Positions 43,377-52,287 of a DNA stretch of 64,000 nucleotides are shown here, one piece after another. The notes beneath the pieces were generated by a model. That model was not told where the DNA came from. It was given only the letters and a program-made list of their open reading frames with translations, and did not search any database. Location: NCBI GenBank assembly GCA_020524245.1, contig JAIVLN010000009.1, positions 1 through 64,000 of the forward strand. Direction: 5' to 3'. Numbering within the stretch: position 1 is the first letter of the stretch; each line of letters starts with the position of its first letter. The position numbers and the translations under genes were made by a program. The DNA is from Rossellomorea aquimaris (GTDB lineage: Bacteria; Bacillota; Bacilli; Bacillales; Fictibacillaceae).

Positions 43377-44200
43377 TGGGCTGTTCCCTTCTCTTTCATA
43401 ATTAACTGCCGATTTTCCATGTCAAATTGATAACCTTTCGCAATGGAATGGAGCTGCACACCAGCGATAGTGACCTCATCACTCTCTGCTTCATCGGCGA
43501 TGTCGACGAATGACAGCTTACATCCATCGATGACCGTTACGGAATGCTCACCGATCACCTCGAAATATCTGCCGCCATCCTTAACCCAGATGGCTGTGTT
43601 TTCATCGATCCCAACCCCAATGATCTGAGGGTTCTGCGCAATCGCGTATAACAATCTACCGAAACGGGCGCGCTGCGAAAAATGCTGATCGATGACGACA
43701 TCTTCGAGGAATCCGAAACCGACGCCGATTTCAACATTGATTTTGTCATATTTGACCTTTGTCTTTCCAGACACGATCATATGCCGGCTCATGATAGCAG
43801 CACCAGCACTGGTTCCTGCGATGATCATTCCATTCTGCCATGCCTTCTGGACTTCCTTAAAGAAGGTCGTACCACCGATGATACTCGACAGACGATTCTG
43901 GTCACCACCGGTAATAAATAATGCTGACAGCGTACTGACCATTTGTGTATAAGGCGCTTCTTCCGCCTTTGCACGGGTATCTATATGTATGAGCTCTACC
44001 TTGGAGGCACCGAGTTTCATGAATATATCCCTGTACTCACCGCCAACTTCTTCAGGATATCCTGTTGCTGTCGTGAGTACGCCGATTGAGCCGCCTCTTT
44101 CCAGGGCATCCTGTACAAAGATGGACAGTACCTCAAGATCGCCTTCCTTATCTTCATTACCACCGATGATGAACAAGTCTCCACTCGCGATGTTCGTCAC
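43373..44200 (-). CDS. cphB: Cyanophycinase
   Basis: A 275-residue peptidase of family S51 that degrades cyanophycin to beta-Asp-Arg dipeptides. The nucleophile is in GTSAGAAIMSRHM, with LFITGGDQNRLSS and DQHFSQRARFGRLL, typical of CphB. It is the first gene of the pair, 4-nt overlap with cphA. Dipeptide-cleaving isoaspartyl dipeptidase is not in this window. Confidence 0.94.
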   Translation of the reverse strand: MTNIASGDLFIIGGNEDKEGDLEVLSIFVQDALERGGSIGVLTTATGYPEEVGGEYRDIFMKLGASKVELIHIDTRAKAEEAPYTQMVSTLSALFITGGDQNRLSSIIGGTTFFKEVQKAWQNGMIIAGTSAGAAIMSRHMIVSGKTKVKYDKINVEIGVGFGFLEDVVIDQHFSQRARFGRLLYAIAQNPQIIGVGIDENTAIWVKDGGRYFEVIGEHSVTVIDGCKLSFVDIADEAESDEVTIAGVQLHSIAKGYQFDMENRQLIMKEKGTAQ

Positions 44201-44336
44201 GCTTCATCTCACCCTTTAACATGAAGTGATATCTTTTACCCAACAATTAATCATGCAAAACCGAAAAATCACCCACTTTTCTAAAATGAGTGATTTTTAC
44301 TATTTTATTCAGAAATGACAATATTTATACAAATGA

Positions 44337-44441
44337 GCGCCAGGCACCTCAAAAAAATCCCGATTTACAGGTATTTTTTGACGGTGCCTGGTACCGATTC
44401 AAAACGTTGTTGCACCGGGCTTCTCTGATCGTACCTGGCAC
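44337..44441. repeat. Cluster B of palindromic GTGCCTGGCAC repeats
   Basis: GCGCCAGGCACC (44337-44348), GGTGCCTGGTACC (44383-44395) and GTACCTGGCAC (44431-44441). The first two are inverted and could form a long hairpin. They lie between cphB and the next plus-strand gene. Confidence 0.75.
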
Positions 44442-44464
44442 TGATACAATAAGGGGTGGATGGA

Positions 44465-44977
44465 GTGGTGGTTGTGAAGTGGTCGTTTATGAAGTTTCTA
44501 TATCAATTGAATGTGTGGAAGAGTAGCGTAATCGTTTTGATCGGCTCGTTGCCGTGGTTCGTGTATTTGATTACGAAGGAAACTGGCTATGAAACAGCCG
44601 TCTTGTGGGCATATACGGCTCTTGTTTATTTCATCCTGGCTTTCATCCTTTATATTTTCTTACGGTTGATTGGAAAGTTAGGGAGAACAGTAACAAGAAG
44701 AAGACTCGTTACATTCACAAGGGTGTACATCCGGTTTCATATCGCGGTAGCGTTACATGGTTTGGCTTCCATTCTTGTCCATATTTCATATATGTTATCG
44801 ATCGGAAGTGCTCAAACATCTACCGGTCAGCTTGGATTACTAGCTGTGGTCTTTCTCGTTGCATTACTGACAACCGGTTACTTAAGGAAGCGGAAATCTT
44901 CCGGAAGAAGACGAAGATATCATCGGTATACAGCCTATCTTTTTCTCTTGTTTGTTCTTCTGCATATGCTGTTTTGA
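44465..44977 (+). CDS. Small membrane protein, possible heme-binding transmembrane domain
   Basis: A 170-residue protein with about five transmembrane helices. Conserved-looking His residues lie in RFHIAVALHG, ILVHISYML and in YHRYTAYLF and LLHMLF near the C-terminus, the kind of paired His seen in cytochrome b561 or ferric-reductase-like domains. The start is probably GTG at 44465 behind AAGGGGTGG. GTG at 44456 is also in frame. The function is not established. It stands alone. Confidence 0.6.
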   Translation: MVVVKWSFMKFLYQLNVWKSSVIVLIGSLPWFVYLITKETGYETAVLWAYTALVYFILAFILYIFLRLIGKLGRTVTRRRLVTFTRVYIRFHIAVALHGLASILVHISYMLSIGSAQTSTGQLGLLAVVFLVALLTTGYLRKRKSSGRRRRYHRYTAYLFLLFVLLHMLF

Positions 44978-45004
44978 CCCTCATATAAGAAATCTTGCCA
45001 AACA

Positions 45005-45046
45005 CGATAAAAACCCGGAAAAAGGTTGTCCACCTCTTCCGGGTTC
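45005..45046. terminator. Terminator of nadE
   Basis: AACCCGGAA pairs with TTCCGGGTT with an inner AGG/CCT pairing. T-tracts occur on the minus-strand side. Confidence 0.75.
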
Positions 45047-45055
45047 ATTCAATTC

Positions 45056-45895
45056 TTATGCGTGTTGCTTCCACCAATCGTCATACAACGTGACTTCGCC
45101 TTCACGCTTATGACGGGTCTTCACGTAATGATTTTCGATCTTTTCTTTCGCATTTGAATCGATATCCTTACCTTCAAGGTAGTCATCGATTTCTTCATAT
45201 GTGACACCTAGTGCTTCTTCATCTGGAAGACCTGGTCGATCGTCCTCGAGGTCTGCTGTCGGAACTTTGGTATACAACGCTTCCTCTGCTCCAAGTTCCT
45301 TCAACAGCATTTTCCCTTGACGTTTATTCAGCCCGAACAATGGCGCGATGTCACACGCCCCATCTCCATGTTTTGTGAAGAATCCAGTGACTGCTTCTGC
45401 TGCATGATCGGTACCTATAACCAACAAGTTGTGATGAGCTGCCAGGTCGTACTGAACTTTCATCCGCTCTCGGGCTTTCGTATTCCCCTTCAGAAAGTCA
45501 CTCAAGTCCTCACCGGTCGCATCGCGGAATGATTGGTAGGACGCATCGACTGCTTCCTTTACATTAAAGGTAAGAGTGCGATCCGGGTCGATGAATTTCA
45601 ACGCTTTCTGTGCATCGTCTTCATCCTTCTGCACACCATAAGGAAGTCTAACTGCGATGAATGTATACTCGTCTCCCGTTTCATCTCTTAACTCTTTTGC
45701 TGCCATCTGCGCGAGCTTTCCTGCAAGGGAGGAGTCTTGTCCACCACTGATGCCTAAGACATACCCTTTCATACCCGTTGTCTTCGCATAATCTTTTAAT
45801 AAATCTACCCGCTTACGGATTTCTTCTTCAGGCGTTATGTTCGGTTCTACATGTAATTTTTGAATGATTTCATTTTGTAAGGTCTGTAAACTCAT
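45056..45895 (-). CDS. nadE: NH3-dependent NAD+ synthetase
   Basis: A 279-residue enzyme that amidates nicotinic acid adenine dinucleotide with ammonia. The ATP-pyrophosphatase loop is GISGGQDSS and the second signature is [21 protein letters not shown]. It has no glutaminase domain, so it is the ammonia-dependent form like B. subtilis NadE (about 272 residues). RBS GGAGGGG. Single gene. Confidence 0.95.
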   Translation of the reverse strand: MSLQTLQNEIIQKLHVEPNITPEEEIRKRVDLLKDYAKTTGMKGYVLGISGGQDSSLAGKLAQMAAKELRDETGDEYTFIAVRLPYGVQKDEDDAQKALKFIDPDRTLTFNVKEAVDASYQSFRDATGEDLSDFLKGNTKARERMKVQYDLAAHHNLLVIGTDHAAEAVTGFFTKHGDGACDIAPLFGLNKRQGKMLLKELGAEEALYTKVPTADLEDDRPGLPDEEALGVTYEEIDDYLEGKDIDSNAKEKIENHYVKTRHKREGEVTLYDDWWKQHA

Positions 45896-46076
45896 CGTTC
45901 CCCTCCATTGACATGAAATTTAATCTATAGAATACTGTACCCCAAATTGTGGACTGTACACAATAAGCACGACTTTCTTCTCACTTAACTGGACGGTATA
46001 GACAGAATGCCAATTTCGTAGGAGTTTGGACGTGCCATAAGTGGTTCGTATGTATCATGAGAATTTTTTCCATTAG

Positions 46077-46085
46077 TGATAAAAT
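46077..46085 (+). promoter_or_regulatory. Candidate extended -10 promoter of the holin-like toxin
   Basis: TGATAAAAT is a TGn extended -10 about 68 bp before the toxin ATG. The -35 region is weak. Confidence 0.4.
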
Positions 46086-46152
46086 TGTATAAATACGATA
46101 AGTCCCCTTCTCAAGGGCGGTCGGCACTACACTCGAAAGGGGTGGTGTTTCG

Positions 46153-46236
46153 ATGACAGTCTTCCAAACGTTGATGGTTACCATCTCGTTTGCCACGTTG
46201 ATTATCAGCGTATTGTCATTCCCGTATAAAAAATAG
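46153..46236 (+). CDS. Holin-like toxin of a type I toxin-antitoxin system
   Basis: A 27-residue peptide starting MTVFQTLMVTISFATLII and ending FPYKK. This is the pattern of the small putative holin-like toxins (TxpA/BsrG-type loci): MTVxxTLxxMISFATLI plus a basic tail. It would form one membrane helix. RBS AAAGGGGTGG 7 nt before the ATG. A promoter and terminator on the opposite strand define an antisense RNA over its 3' end. Confidence 0.82.
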   Translation: MTVFQTLMVTISFATLIISVLSFPYKK

Positions 46237-46364
46237 ACCGTCCTTGAGCTGAGCACTTAGGTAACGGTCTACTTTCGTCCAAGCCGATCCCCGTAGAGGG
46301 AAAAGCTTATCGTATGTTACGCAGGTGTTGGCGCACCTGCGTTTTTACTTTTTCTTGAAAATCT
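46228..46364 (-). ncRNA. Predicted antisense antitoxin RNA of the holin-like toxin
   Basis: On the minus strand ATGACA (46394-46399) and a TGn-extended TATAAT (46371-46376) with 17-bp spacing form a strong promoter, giving a start near 46364. A hairpin AGACCGT/ACGGTCT (46235-46270) followed by ATTTTTT ends the transcript over the toxin stop codon. The RNA would be about 135 nt and overlap the 3' part of the toxin mRNA, as RatA does with txpA. Confidence 0.65.
46319..46346 (+). terminator. Terminator of the holin-like toxin mRNA
   Basis: ACGCAGGTG pairs with CACCTGCGT around TTGGCG, followed by TTTTAC. Confidence 0.75.
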
Positions 46365-46540
46365 TTTTTTATTATATCATCACTAGCGAAGGTTGTCATT
46401 GTAAAATTCATCACAAATCGAATTTTGTATTCTATTCTTTTCCCGGCTGTAGCAAGCTTGAAACAGGAATCAGATTTTGTAATAAATTTGTAACTTTGCT
46501 TCCCACTTCATTGTATGCAGAACCTGACAGATTAGAAGTT

Positions 46541-46924
46541 TTATACGCTTTTGTCCATGCAGGCAATCAAGCGTTTTTCTATGTCTTCTGCCATATCGGT
46601 GATTTCTTGATCATCCACCATGGTCACGAGAGAAGTCGGTTTTGGCATTCCGATTTTCGTTTGATCACCATCTTTGTAAACGACCATTTTACATGGCAAG
46701 AAATATCCTACCATCAGGTTTTGATTTAATACACGTTGCGCTTCTTTCGGATTACACACTTCCAAAATCCTGAATTCACGGTTGAAGTCCAACCCTTTTT
46801 CATTCAGTTTGCTTTTCAAGTCGAAATTCCAAAGGACGCCAAATTGTTCTTCTTTCAACTGATTTTCTAACATTTCGCAAGCTTCATCAATGTTCTTGTC
46901 CGTATTGACTGTGTAGTGAAACAT
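46541..46924 (-). CDS. DUF302 domain protein
   Basis: A 127-residue protein of the DUF302 family: FHYTVNTDKNIDEACEMLE at the start, FGVLWNFDLKSKLNEKG, EFRILEVCNPKEAQRVL and VGYFLPCKMVVYKDG. The Cys in EVCNP and LPCKM are conserved in this family. Function is unknown. Single gene, RBS AAGGAGATG. Confidence 0.88.
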   Translation of the reverse strand: MFHYTVNTDKNIDEACEMLENQLKEEQFGVLWNFDLKSKLNEKGLDFNREFRILEVCNPKEAQRVLNQNLMVGYFLPCKMVVYKDGDQTKIGMPKPTSLVTMVDDQEITDMAEDIEKRLIACMDKSV

Positions 46925-47031
46925 GGAATCATCTCCTTTTTAGGTCATTTCAATATTCATGGTAACATAAATATACCCTACTACGTATTTTGCTGTACCC
47001 GCAATCAAAATCAATTAAACGTGGTTCATCC

Positions 47032-48069
47032 TCACTCTGTTAATATGTTCGTCTCCATCCATTCATATGACATCGGACCAGCAATCTTATCTACGATGAT
47101 GCCATTTTTATCTAAAATGTATGTGGTAGGAATGGTAAAAGCTTGATAGGAAGACGCTACTTCAGCTTGTCGATCTAATAAAATTGGAAAGTTGATACCA
47201 TAATCTTCGCTAAACTGCTTCACATCTTCCACTTTCTTCTCGGAGTTCGTCATATTCACCGCAAGAATCTCAATATTATGATTAGAGTACTCCTTATAAA
47301 ACTTCACCATTTCAGGGATTTCTGCCTTACATGGAGGGCACCATGTCGCCCAAACGTTCACCACGACCCTTTTGCCTCGATAATCAGACAGTCGGACCTG
47401 TTTTCCATCGAGATTTGCAAGTTCAAATTCCGGTGCCCGATTACCGATCTCTATACCGACCTCTACGTTTTCATTCCTCAACACATCCGTTGCATCCGAA
47501 TTTGTTTGAAGCAGATGATCATAAATCGTCCATCCTACTAAACCCAATACAATGAACAATAATAGGAATCTCCCCATCATGGCCGCTCCTTTTACCAAAA
47601 ACGTATAAAGGAGTAGACCGGCTATACCTAGCGCTAACAACACGAATACAAGCATAGATACCTTGAACCCGATGATCGATTGTATAACGATCAGACTTAG
47701 AATCCCTGTAATCCATCCTTTTAAGACAACGCCAACCACTAGCGAGCGATCCATCTGATCCTTCTTCATTTTGTAGAAAAGGTAGGCAACTCCTGATACT
47801 AACCCAAGCCATACCCCTTTTACCCCACCAGTAAAGTACAACAATGCCATCGGATTATCAAATACATCGAAAGGTTGGAATACGACGATGCTTCCCTTCC
47901 AGACCAACAAACCAATCAGCACGGCGTTGAATGATGTATCAAGGTATTGTTTTCTCTCAGCATGGTTATGTAATAGGATTCTCGCTGTACCCAATCCTAT
48001 GATGATTGTAATAGCTAGAATGATCCATTCTATGCGAATAATGACTGATCCAATCTGAAAATAGCTCAT
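47032..48069 (-). CDS. Membrane-anchored thioredoxin-like protein (TlpA/ResA type)
   Basis: A 345-residue protein with about six transmembrane helices in residues 1-190, followed by an extracytoplasmic thioredoxin fold (about 210-345). The active site is WCPPC in VVNVWATWCPPCKAEIP, the cis-Pro is in FTIPTTYIL. Such proteins reduce disulfides outside the membrane, often for cytochrome c maturation. The membrane part looks Lgt-like (GGVKGVWLGLVSG), an unusual combination. The first gene of a possible pair with the methyltransferase is not supported, since that gene lies upstream with a 60-bp gap. Confidence 0.85.
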   Translation of the reverse strand: MSYFQIGSVIIRIEWIILAITIIIGLGTARILLHNHAERKQYLDTSFNAVLIGLLVWKGSIVVFQPFDVFDNPMALLYFTGGVKGVWLGLVSGVAYLFYKMKKDQMDRSLVVGVVLKGWITGILSLIVIQSIIGFKVSMLVFVLLALGIAGLLLYTFLVKGAAMMGRFLLLFIVLGLVGWTIYDHLLQTNSDATDVLRNENVEVGIEIGNRAPEFELANLDGKQVRLSDYRGKRVVVNVWATWCPPCKAEIPEMVKFYKEYSNHNIEILAVNMTNSEKKVEDVKQFSEDYGINFPILLDRQAEVASSYQAFTIPTTYILDKNGIIVDKIAGPMSYEWMETNILTE

Positions 48070-48131
48070 CGTTGTCTCCTTACAACTTATAAGTTAAGAG
48101 GAGGAATAAGTAATACCCTCCTCTACGGTTC

Positions 48132-48701
48132 TTATTTAAATAAGGCCCTTACTCCATACACCTTATCATTTTCATACATAAGGGATGAATCAAATCCATA
48201 ATTTTGTAGGGTTGCTATTAAATCTTCTGGAGCAATTCGTTCATGCGAAGGCGGTCCCATTTCAGGATGTTCTTCAGGCTTCCATTCTAGTAATATTAGT
48301 TTGCCTTCAAGTCTCAAAATCCTTCTAATCTCACGTAAGACCTTATCCATTTCTTCCACTTCATGGATAACGAATGCGACAAATACAACATCTGCTTGTC
48401 CACTGTCCATTTTGATATCTTCAAGGTCACTTATGACATAGTCAATATTGGAGATCCCTTCTTGATTTGCGTAATCTTCCAGCATTTCAAGCATAATCGG
48501 CTCTATGTCCACCGCATAGACATGATTTGTCTTCTTAGCAAAAGGCACAGTAAAATACCCATTTCCGGCTCCAAGGTCTGCTACAACGTTATCTTTATCC
48601 ACTTGAACTAAATCTATGATTTGGTCTGCAGGAAGCATTTTCTGTCTCTCTTCACTAAATAATTTTTGTGCTAAATCTGGATTAAAACGTTTATCTGACA
48701 A
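48132..48701 (-). CDS. Class I SAM-dependent methyltransferase
   Basis: A 189-residue methyltransferase. Motif I is VVADLGAGNGYFTVPFA, the acidic loop VYAVDIEP, and motif IV DVVFVAFVIHEV. Substrate is unknown. It lies upstream of the thioredoxin-like gene on the same strand and divergent from a small zinc-binding ORF. Confidence 0.87.
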   Translation of the reverse strand: MSDKRFNPDLAQKLFSEERQKMLPADQIIDLVQVDKDNVVADLGAGNGYFTVPFAKKTNHVYAVDIEPIMLEMLEDYANQEGISNIDYVISDLEDIKMDSGQADVVFVAFVIHEVEEMDKVLREIRRILRLEGKLILLEWKPEEHPEMGPPSHERIAPEDLIATLQNYGFDSSLMYENDKVYGVRALFK

Positions 48702-48720
48702 GTAACAACACTCCTTTTCA

Positions 48721-48750
48721 TTGGATATACTGTGATAACCATGTTATAAT
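48721..48750 (+). promoter_or_regulatory. Sigma-A promoter of the 54-residue protein
   Basis: TTGGAT (48721-48726) and TATAAT (48745-48750) with TGn before it, spaced 18 bp, 46 bp before the ATG. Confidence 0.7.
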
Positions 48751-48796
48751 TCTTAGTAATCAGATAGGAATTAATAATAAATGGAGGTATGAAAGA

Positions 48797-48961
48797 ATGA
48801 GCCTTCTTACTGAAAAATGCCCAATCTGTCAAAAGAAATTAAAAAATAAAGGACAGGGATTCTTTAACTTGAAGACGATCAAGCAATGCCCGGATCGACA
48901 TTACGAAAAAGAATTTCACCCTGCCCTAGAAACGTATATTGAAACGTATAAAGTTAGCTGA
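48797..48961 (+). CDS. Small Cys-containing protein, 54 residues
   Basis: A short ORF with a GGAGGT RBS 8 nt before the ATG and a good promoter. The protein begins [19 protein letters not shown] and has a later Cys-His pair ([13 protein letters not shown]), suggesting a one-zinc ribbon. Its last 8 nt overlap the end of the converging TauE gene. I do not recognise the family. Confidence 0.65.
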   Translation: MSLLTEKCPICQKKLKNKGQGFFNLKTIKQCPDRHYEKEFHPALETYIETYKVS

Positions 48962-49733
48962 AAATATCCAGCCAAATCTTAATGGATGTTGCTACAATCA
49001 ATAATGCTAATATCCATTGTAAGATTTTCGTGTTTATTTTTTTACCGAATTGAGCACCTAATGGAGATGCGATTAAACTTGCTATCACCATGATGATGGC
49101 TGGAACTAACAGAACCTGACCTGTCGAAATTTTCCCGACCGTGGCTCCAATTGATGAAATGAACGTGATCGCAAGTGACGTCGCAATTGTCATCCGCGTC
49201 GGGATTTTCAATACGACGAGCATAATTGGCACTAGAATGAAAGCACCTGCCGCCCCAACGATACCCGCTCCGACTCCTACTGCAAAAGCAAGCCCTGCAG
49301 CAAGCCATTTGTTGAACGTGACGCTGTTCATATCTTGATCGTCCAGCCCTTTCTTAGGGATGAACATCATGATGGCTGCGATGGTCGCCAAGATTCCATA
49401 AACGATGTTGATGCCGCTCTCTGATAAGAATCTTGAACCGTATGCTCCGATAAAGCTACCGAGCAATACACTCGAACCCATATAGATAATTAATGTCTTG
49501 TTTAAATAGCCGCCTTTCCGATATGCCCATACACCCCCAATGGTTGCAAAGAACACTTGCACGGCGCTGATTCCTGAAACTTCATGGGCTGTAAAGGCAG
49601 AGAACCCGAGTAATGCGGGGATATATAATAGCATCGGATATTTGATGATCGATCCACCGATTCCTACCATTCCAGAAACGAAGGAACCGACGAAACCAAT
49701 CATGAAGATGGTTATAATAAATGCGATATCCAT
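48954..49733 (-). CDS. TauE/SafE family sulfite or sulfur-compound exporter (YrkJ-like)
   Basis: A 259-residue integral membrane protein with about eight helices. Family motifs are [21 protein letters not shown] near the N-terminus and [17 protein letters not shown] in the middle. TauE proteins are thought to move sulfite or related sulfur anions. It is downstream of the persulfide operon, like yrkJ after yrkI in B. subtilis, but a terminator precedes it, so expression may be by readthrough. Confidence 0.88.
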   Translation of the reverse strand: MDIAFIITIFMIGFVGSFVSGMVGIGGSIIKYPMLLYIPALLGFSAFTAHEVSGISAVQVFFATIGGVWAYRKGGYLNKTLIIYMGSSVLLGSFIGAYGSRFLSESGINIVYGILATIAAIMMFIPKKGLDDQDMNSVTFNKWLAAGLAFAVGVGAGIVGAAGAFILVPIMLVVLKIPTRMTIATSLAITFISSIGATVGKISTGQVLLVPAIIMVIASLIASPLGAQFGKKINTKILQWILALLIVATSIKIWLDIFS

Positions 49734-49828
49734 GGTCTACCTCTCCTTCTATATCCATTTACAATGACTTGTTGTGAATATTGATTTCTTCAAAAATCAC
49801 TATACTTAACGTATCTCTGTTTAATTGA

Positions 49829-49854
49829 AAAGGGGCTGATTCCACAGCCCCTTT
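49829..49854 (-). terminator. Terminator (attenuator) between tusA-like gene and tauE-like gene
   Basis: On the minus strand AAAGGGGCTG pairs with CAGCCCCTTT around a 6-nt loop, followed by TTC. It divides the sulfur operon. Confidence 0.75.
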
Positions 49855-49863
49855 AGTTGTTCG

Positions 49864-50091
49864 TTACGCTTTTTTGATCCAGAACTTGAACACACCGTCT
49901 TCTTCTGAATCTTGAAGAAGTTCGTGTCCGCCTGATTTCACCCAAGCTGTAAGGTCACTTTTTGCACCTTTATCTGTTGCATGGATCTCTAGTACTTCAC
50001 CAGAGTTGATTTCATCGATTGCTTTCTTCGTTTTTACAATTGGCATTGGGCAAGCTAGGCCTTTTGCGTCTAATACTTTATCTGAATTCAT
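49864..50091 (-). CDS. TusA-like sulfur carrier protein (YrkI-like)
   Basis: A 75-residue TusA-fold protein with the sulfur-carrying Cys in LACPMPIVKTKKAI. It passes persulfide sulfur between proteins. Nearly the same sequence forms the N-terminal domain of the TusA-rhodanese fusion encoded at 51700-52263, indicating duplication. RBS TAGGAGG. Confidence 0.92.
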   Translation of the reverse strand: MNSDKVLDAKGLACPMPIVKTKKAIDEINSGEVLEIHATDKGAKSDLTAWVKSGGHELLQDSEEDGVFKFWIKKA

Positions 50092-50123
50092 ATTTATGAC
50101 CTCCTAATGATTTGTGGTTATTT

Positions 50124-51257
50124 TTATCCTTCTACCGCACAGCGGTTTGGTCCAATTTCCATTTCACGTTGTTCTTCATCCTCAGGGTTGATTTTACCCA
50201 TATTCGTTTCACGAATTTCTTGATAAGCATTCGGTTGTGGTGGAAGGTTTTCAGTTACGAGCTTACGGAACTCACCTTCATCTTCCACATTCAATCCAGA
50301 GTTTTTCTCATATAGATCGCCAAGCTTCGCTATGACAGATCCATCTTCACTCAATTCTTCCATCTTAGAGAAGTGTGCTGGCAGAACGAAGAGTTCATCT
50401 GAAAGATCTTTATACTTACGATAGAGTGTATCTCTCAGGTCACTGACCCAGTCTTCTGCTTTACCGGCAAGATCTGGACGACCGATTGATTTCACGAACA
50501 GGATGTCTCCTGTTAATAGATATTGATCATCTACAATGAATGAAGTACTTCCGATTGTGTGTCCTGGTGAATAGATCGGTTGTACTTGAATCTTCGTATT
50601 TCCGACCGTCAAATCTTTACCTTCTTCAAGTGGATTATAGTCATAAGTGACTTCCGTTGCGTCTTTCGGTGGCAGATAGTAGTCTGCTCCAAAAATTTCT
50701 GCAAGCTTACGTCCACCTGAAATATGGTCTGCGTGAAGGTGCGTATCAGCGATATGCTTCACGTTCAATCCTTTTTCATTCGCAAATATTTTATACGGCT
50801 CCGTCATACGGTTTGAATCGATGATCATTGCTTCTCCGTTCGATTCAACGAGGTATGAAAGGCATCCTTTACCGATACGGACGAATTGATAAATCGCTCC
50901 CCCATCTTTTAGGTCCCCGATTTTTACCGGCTCGAGGTGTTCACTCCAAGTTTTCATTCCGCCTTGGAGATAAGAAACATTTTCTACACCTGCTTCTACG
51001 AGCTGTTCACCAACAAACTTGGATGAACCTTCTTTCGCACAGACGACAAGCTTTTCTGTATCATCTGGGAGTTGATCAAGGATATGATCTACCCCTTCAA
51101 TCAAATCGAAATAAGGAATATTAATGATCTCAACAGACTCACCTTCAATTTTCCAGTCTTGGTAAGCTTCTTCGTTACGAACATCCAGAATGAATAGTTT
51201 TTCATTATTGATCACTTTTTGTGCGACTTCTTTAGCCGTCATTTCTTTAAGTGCCAT
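50124..51257 (-). CDS. Persulfide dioxygenase-like MBL-fold/rhodanese protein (YrkH/CstB-like)
   Basis: A 377-residue protein. An N-terminal rhodanese domain (about 1-112, active Cys in VVCAKEGSS) precedes an MBL domain (about 115-377) with [19 protein letters not shown] and LTGDILF, the ETHE1-type iron site. CstB/PDO enzymes oxidise low-molecular-weight persulfides to thiosulfate or sulfite. The domain order is rhodanese first, which differs from CstB of Staphylococcus aureus (MBL first), so I call it by homology to YrkH. RBS AGGAGGAG. Confidence 0.85.
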   Translation of the reverse strand: MALKEMTAKEVAQKVINNEKLFILDVRNEEAYQDWKIEGESVEIINIPYFDLIEGVDHILDQLPDDTEKLVVCAKEGSSKFVGEQLVEAGVENVSYLQGGMKTWSEHLEPVKIGDLKDGGAIYQFVRIGKGCLSYLVESNGEAMIIDSNRMTEPYKIFANEKGLNVKHIADTHLHADHISGGRKLAEIFGADYYLPPKDATEVTYDYNPLEEGKDLTVGNTKIQVQPIYSPGHTIGSTSFIVDDQYLLTGDILFVKSIGRPDLAGKAEDWVSDLRDTLYRKYKDLSDELFVLPAHFSKMEELSEDGSVIAKLGDLYEKNSGLNVEDEGEFRKLVTENLPPQPNAYQEIRETNMGKINPEDEEQREMEIGPNRCAVEG

Positions 51258-51277
51258 AATTTATCTCTCCTCCTTTA

Positions 51278-51673
51278 TTAAAAGGTGAGTGTGACATCCG
51301 CATTTTCTGCAAAGTCAAGGAATGTCACAGCTCCACCAACATCAATTCCATCTACAAAGTGTTCTTTCTCTAGTCCCATGACGTCCATCGTCATTTGACA
51401 GCCAATCAATTTAACATCCAATTCTTTCGCCATTTCAACGAGATCAGGAATGGAAGGCACATTCGAATTCTTGAATCCTTCTTCATAGTGCTCTTTCCCT
51501 TCTGGAATCGGCAGCTGCTTATGGCCTTCTTTATGAATCAAGTTCAATCCTTCAAACGTAAAGAAGATCGCGACTTCTGAGTCAGATGCTGCCGCTGCTG
51601 TTGCCACATTGAATACTTTATAAGCGTCAAATAGACTTCCGTTACTTGCAATGATTGCTACTTTTCTTGCCAT
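51278..51673 (-). CDS. DsrE/DsrF-like sulfur relay protein
   Basis: A 131-residue DsrE-fold protein. It begins MARKVAIIASNGSLFDAY and has the conserved Cys in LIGCQMTMDVMG. Start 51673 has GGAGG 8 nt upstream, while the frame open to 51727 lacks an RBS. It is part of the persulfide operon, as DsrE proteins partner TusA and rhodanese. Confidence 0.9.
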   Translation of the reverse strand: MARKVAIIASNGSLFDAYKVFNVATAAAASDSEVAIFFTFEGLNLIHKEGHKQLPIPEGKEHYEEGFKNSNVPSIPDLVEMAKELDVKLIGCQMTMDVMGLEKEHFVDGIDVGGAVTFLDFAENADVTLTF

Positions 51674-51699
51674 TTGAAAGACCTCCTGATTTTTTATAT

Positions 51700-52263
51700 T
51701 TAATCGTTTTCCGTTTCGCCATCCCATTCGGACATGCCAGGGACAACATTCAGTACATTCTTGTAGCCTTTTTCAGAAAGGATTTGTGCAGCACGGTCAC
51801 TGCGGTTTCCTGTTCGGCAGACAACATGGATATTGTCTTCTTCATTCAATTCGCTCATACGTTCTTCCAGTTCACCTAGAGGAATGGATTTCGCTCCAGG
51901 AATACGGCTAAATGCATATTCTGCTGGTTCACGTACATCAAGTACGACGATGTCTTCATTTCCAAGCTTCGTTTTCAATTCATCGTTGTTAATAACATGA
52001 GGGTAGCTGGACTCTTCTTTCGTTTCAGCCTCACTTGCTTTACGAAGGTAATGCTTCAATACATCTCCTTCTTCTTTTGTTCCGAGGTATTGATGACCTG
52101 TTGACTTCGCCCATGCTTGAAGATCTGCAGTAGATCCCTTGTCAGTTGCTTGAATTTCAAGTACCTGACCCGGCTCTACTTCACCAATCGCTTTTTTCGT
52201 TTTCACAATCGGCATTGGACATGCTAGTCCTTTTGCATCTAATACTTTGTCTGTTTTAATCAT
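51700..52263 (-). CDS. TusA-rhodanese fusion protein (YrkF-like)
   Basis: A 187-residue fusion. TusA domain (about 1-72, LACPMPIVKTKKAI) and rhodanese domain (about 88-187, active Cys in VVCRTGNRSD). Such fusions (CstA in S. aureus is TusA-like plus rhodanese) carry persulfide sulfur. RBS GGAGGCG. Lies between rhodanese and DsrE genes. Confidence 0.92.
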   Translation of the reverse strand: MIKTDKVLDAKGLACPMPIVKTKKAIGEVEPGQVLEIQATDKGSTADLQAWAKSTGHQYLGTKEEGDVLKHYLRKASEAETKEESSYPHVINNDELKTKLGNEDIVVLDVREPAEYAFSRIPGAKSIPLGELEERMSELNEEDNIHVVCRTGNRSDRAAQILSEKGYKNVLNVVPGMSEWDGETEND

Positions 52264-52287
52264 GTGAATGCGCCTCCTCTTTGAGTT

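Noticed and set aside
45981-46256. Minus-strand ORF of 91 residues over the toxin locus
   Set aside because: No RBS and no recognisable protein. The same strand is better explained by the antisense RNA with its own promoter and terminator.
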